A DNA stretch of 64,000 nucleotides, taken from Apostichopus japonicus (Eukaryota > Echinodermata > Holothuroidea > Aspidochirotida > Stichopodidae). The stretch's first letter is position 1. Each line of letters starts with the position of its first letter. Below the pieces are notes generated by a model. The model ran no database searches. It saw nothing but the letters and a program-made list of their open reading frames with translations, and was not told the DNA's origin. This document shows, one piece after another, positions 62,588 through 64,000 of this stretch. The DNA lies in contig NC_092564.1 of NCBI RefSeq assembly GCF_037975245.1, positions 14,534,484-14,598,483 of the forward strand, given 5' to 3'. The position numbers were made by a program, and so were the translations under genes.

Positions 62588-62937
62588 CAGTGGCATAGGA
62601 AGGTACTTTTGAGTGGGGGGCTGGAGACTGATGGCCGGCCTGGGGAGGGGTCTAAGGGGAGGGGGTGTTTTGCATTTCCAGGTGGCCTCAGATGCAATTT
62701 GGTGCAATAAAGCACACTTCAACACTCACTCCATTTTGTAAAGAATTTTGCATTCTCACCTGGCCTTAGATGCAATTTGGTGCTCCAAATGAGATTTTTT
62801 TCTCATTTGGAAATGAAAAAGGGGTTTTCTGACTTGAGGAGCGGGGGGGGGGGCGGAATGATACTTCCGCCCTCCCATACTTTTCACTGGGGGGGGGGGG
62901 GCTGGCGCCCCCCAGCCCCCCGGTTCCTACGCCCTTG
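62588..62937 (+). mobile_element. hAT-type MITE, copy 2
   Basis: 350 bases, closely similar to 58418-58793 end to end: CAGTGGCATAGGAAGG start, two AGATGCAATTTGGTGC blocks, GGCGGAATGATACTTCCGCC, and TTCCTACGCCCTTG end. Flanks TGTGGGAG (62580-62587) and AGTGAGAG (62938-62945) match at six of eight positions, consistent with a decayed target duplication. Confidence 0.88.
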
Positions 62938-63663
62938 AGTGAGAGTAGGGGTGAGGGGGCGGGGGAGTGACAGCAACGTGTACTTTGTATACTATGTAGG
63001 ATTAGTCGCTTCCCAGATGATCTCCTGCCGAATTGTCCAATCACAGAATAGTAAATCAAGCGATAATAGAATATCGTTTAGAGTAAAAATTAATCCGTAC
63101 GGTGAGGTAGTCAAAGATGGGAATATTGAAGCGAAACGTTTGAGAATAAGTTACATCCAATTGTAGCCCGTGTTTGTTGATGAGCCTCATTCGTGACTTA
63201 ATGGGTTGCATATAACTAGGTTATTCATCTCGCTTAATAAGGGTTCAAAATGAAAAAAAGAGGATTGATTTAAATTATGAAGTGATTGGATTGAAAAGAT
63301 TTACAAAAGGAAAATAAGTTATCAACCAATAATTATCTTTTGGATAGAGAATTGCTTAATTTTCCATTACAGCCCTCCAAACCATGCTTGAGGATACGAT
63401 TGTTATCTGCGTTACAACTATTTACTGATACACTGATTTTTTGACGTCCTGTTTATCAGCTACATCTACACTGTATGCATGCACGAACAATACCAAAGCT
63501 TTCACAGAATTCTTTTACCAGTAAATCAGGTCGCGATGTACGGTGGAATGTTGCTTCTGCTTCAATTAATTAATCTTAAAATCCTTAAAACAAATCTTTC
63601 AGAATCGTTTTCATGATAATAAAGCTGTACGTATGGCTTCGCTTTACAAGCACTGGTTGAAAT

Positions 63664-63758
<95 letters not shown>

Positions 63759-63861
63759 TTAGAGGGAGTGCAAACTTCACGTATACAATCAATATATATA
63801 TAGAGTATATATATATATATATTAGTTAGAGGGAGTGCAAACTTCACGTATACAATCAATA
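63664..63861. repeat. (TA)n array and a 40-bp direct duplication
   Basis: (TA)n at 63664-63756, then ATTAGTTAGAGGGAGTGCAA plus ACTTCACGTATACAATCAAT at 63753-63793. The same 40 bases recur at 63821-63860 after another short TA run, a period of 68 bases. Confidence 0.92.
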
Positions 63862-63917
63862 CATCACTAAATCGTACGACACAAACGAGGAACGGTGTCC
63901 AAGCAGTGTGATCTTAC

Positions 63918-64000
63918 CGTGCCTGAGGCAGATTTCTGTTCAAGGGTACAGCGTAATAAAATATCCTTCCTTTTCTTACATCATGCATAAGATCGACCGT
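63918..64000 (-). CDS. partial exon at right edge, unrecognised
   Basis: Open from the window edge on the minus strand: TVDLMHDVRKGRIFYYAVPL then NRNLPQA, ending GCACG|GTAAGA, a strong donor, in phase 2. Composition and codon pattern are protein-like. It may be an upstream exon of the minus-strand gene at 60495-61440, but the phases do not meet directly, so at least one more exon would be needed. Confidence 0.4.

Noticed and set aside
62939-63166. Plus-strand frame ending NPYGEVVKDGNIEAKRLRIS
   Set aside because: The reverse strand has an equally peptide-like frame (DVTYSQTFRFNIPIFDYLTV) and no splice signal decides between them.

Overview
This window is AT-rich metazoan nuclear DNA with long introns, GT-AG splice sites, many (TA)n microsatellites, tRNA-derived repeats and decayed transposons. 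It is not bacterial. The repeat content, a Penelope/retrozyme-type hammerhead motif and the divergent hedgehog gene suggest a bilaterian invertebrate, probably marine. An echinoderm would fit, but nothing in the sequence fixes the phylum. Most open frames of 60-140 codons are microsatellite translations or chance. The real coding sequence is mostly in short exons, which I found by splice sites, phase matching and protein character.

Layout. (1) 3183-4708, minus strand: the first three coding exons of a BAR-domain-like protein, running off towards the left edge. Near it are a hammerhead ribozyme motif (2744-2830), a hAT-like repeat fragment (about 3946) and a candidate DNA transposon (5044-5948). 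(2) 10902-29423, minus strand: a complete three-exon hedgehog gene (415 aa predicted) with introns of 4.8 kb and 12.5 kb. About 2.2 kb beyond its stop codon is a 101-bp tandem repeat carrying a perfect CRE palindrome in three of its units. (3) 29424-43036: a repeat-rich stretch with a 36-unit decamer array, a 12-mer array, two tRNA-derived repeat families and a decayed non-LTR reverse transcriptase. (4) 43037-48282, plus strand: a phase-matched two-exon gene for a 211-aa single-pass membrane protein. Its intron holds two long hairpins and a decayed retroelement-like frame. (5) 48283-64000: weaker evidence. It contains a two-exon C-terminal coding segment on the minus strand (60495-61440), a minus-strand exon open to the right edge (63918-64000), several orphan exon-like pieces, two copies of a hAT-type MITE and an 11-bp phased TGACG array.

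The genes do not form an operon or an obvious pathway. Hedgehog is a secreted morphogen, the left-edge gene is probably membrane-curvature or cytoskeletal, and the 43-48 kb gene is an unrecognised membrane protein with a candidate protein phosphatase 1 docking motif. The best-supported biology is the divergent hedgehog, with changes at the palmitoylation peptide, the zinc pseudo-active site and a conserved Hint-domain cysteine. After that come the ribozyme and the foldback elements.
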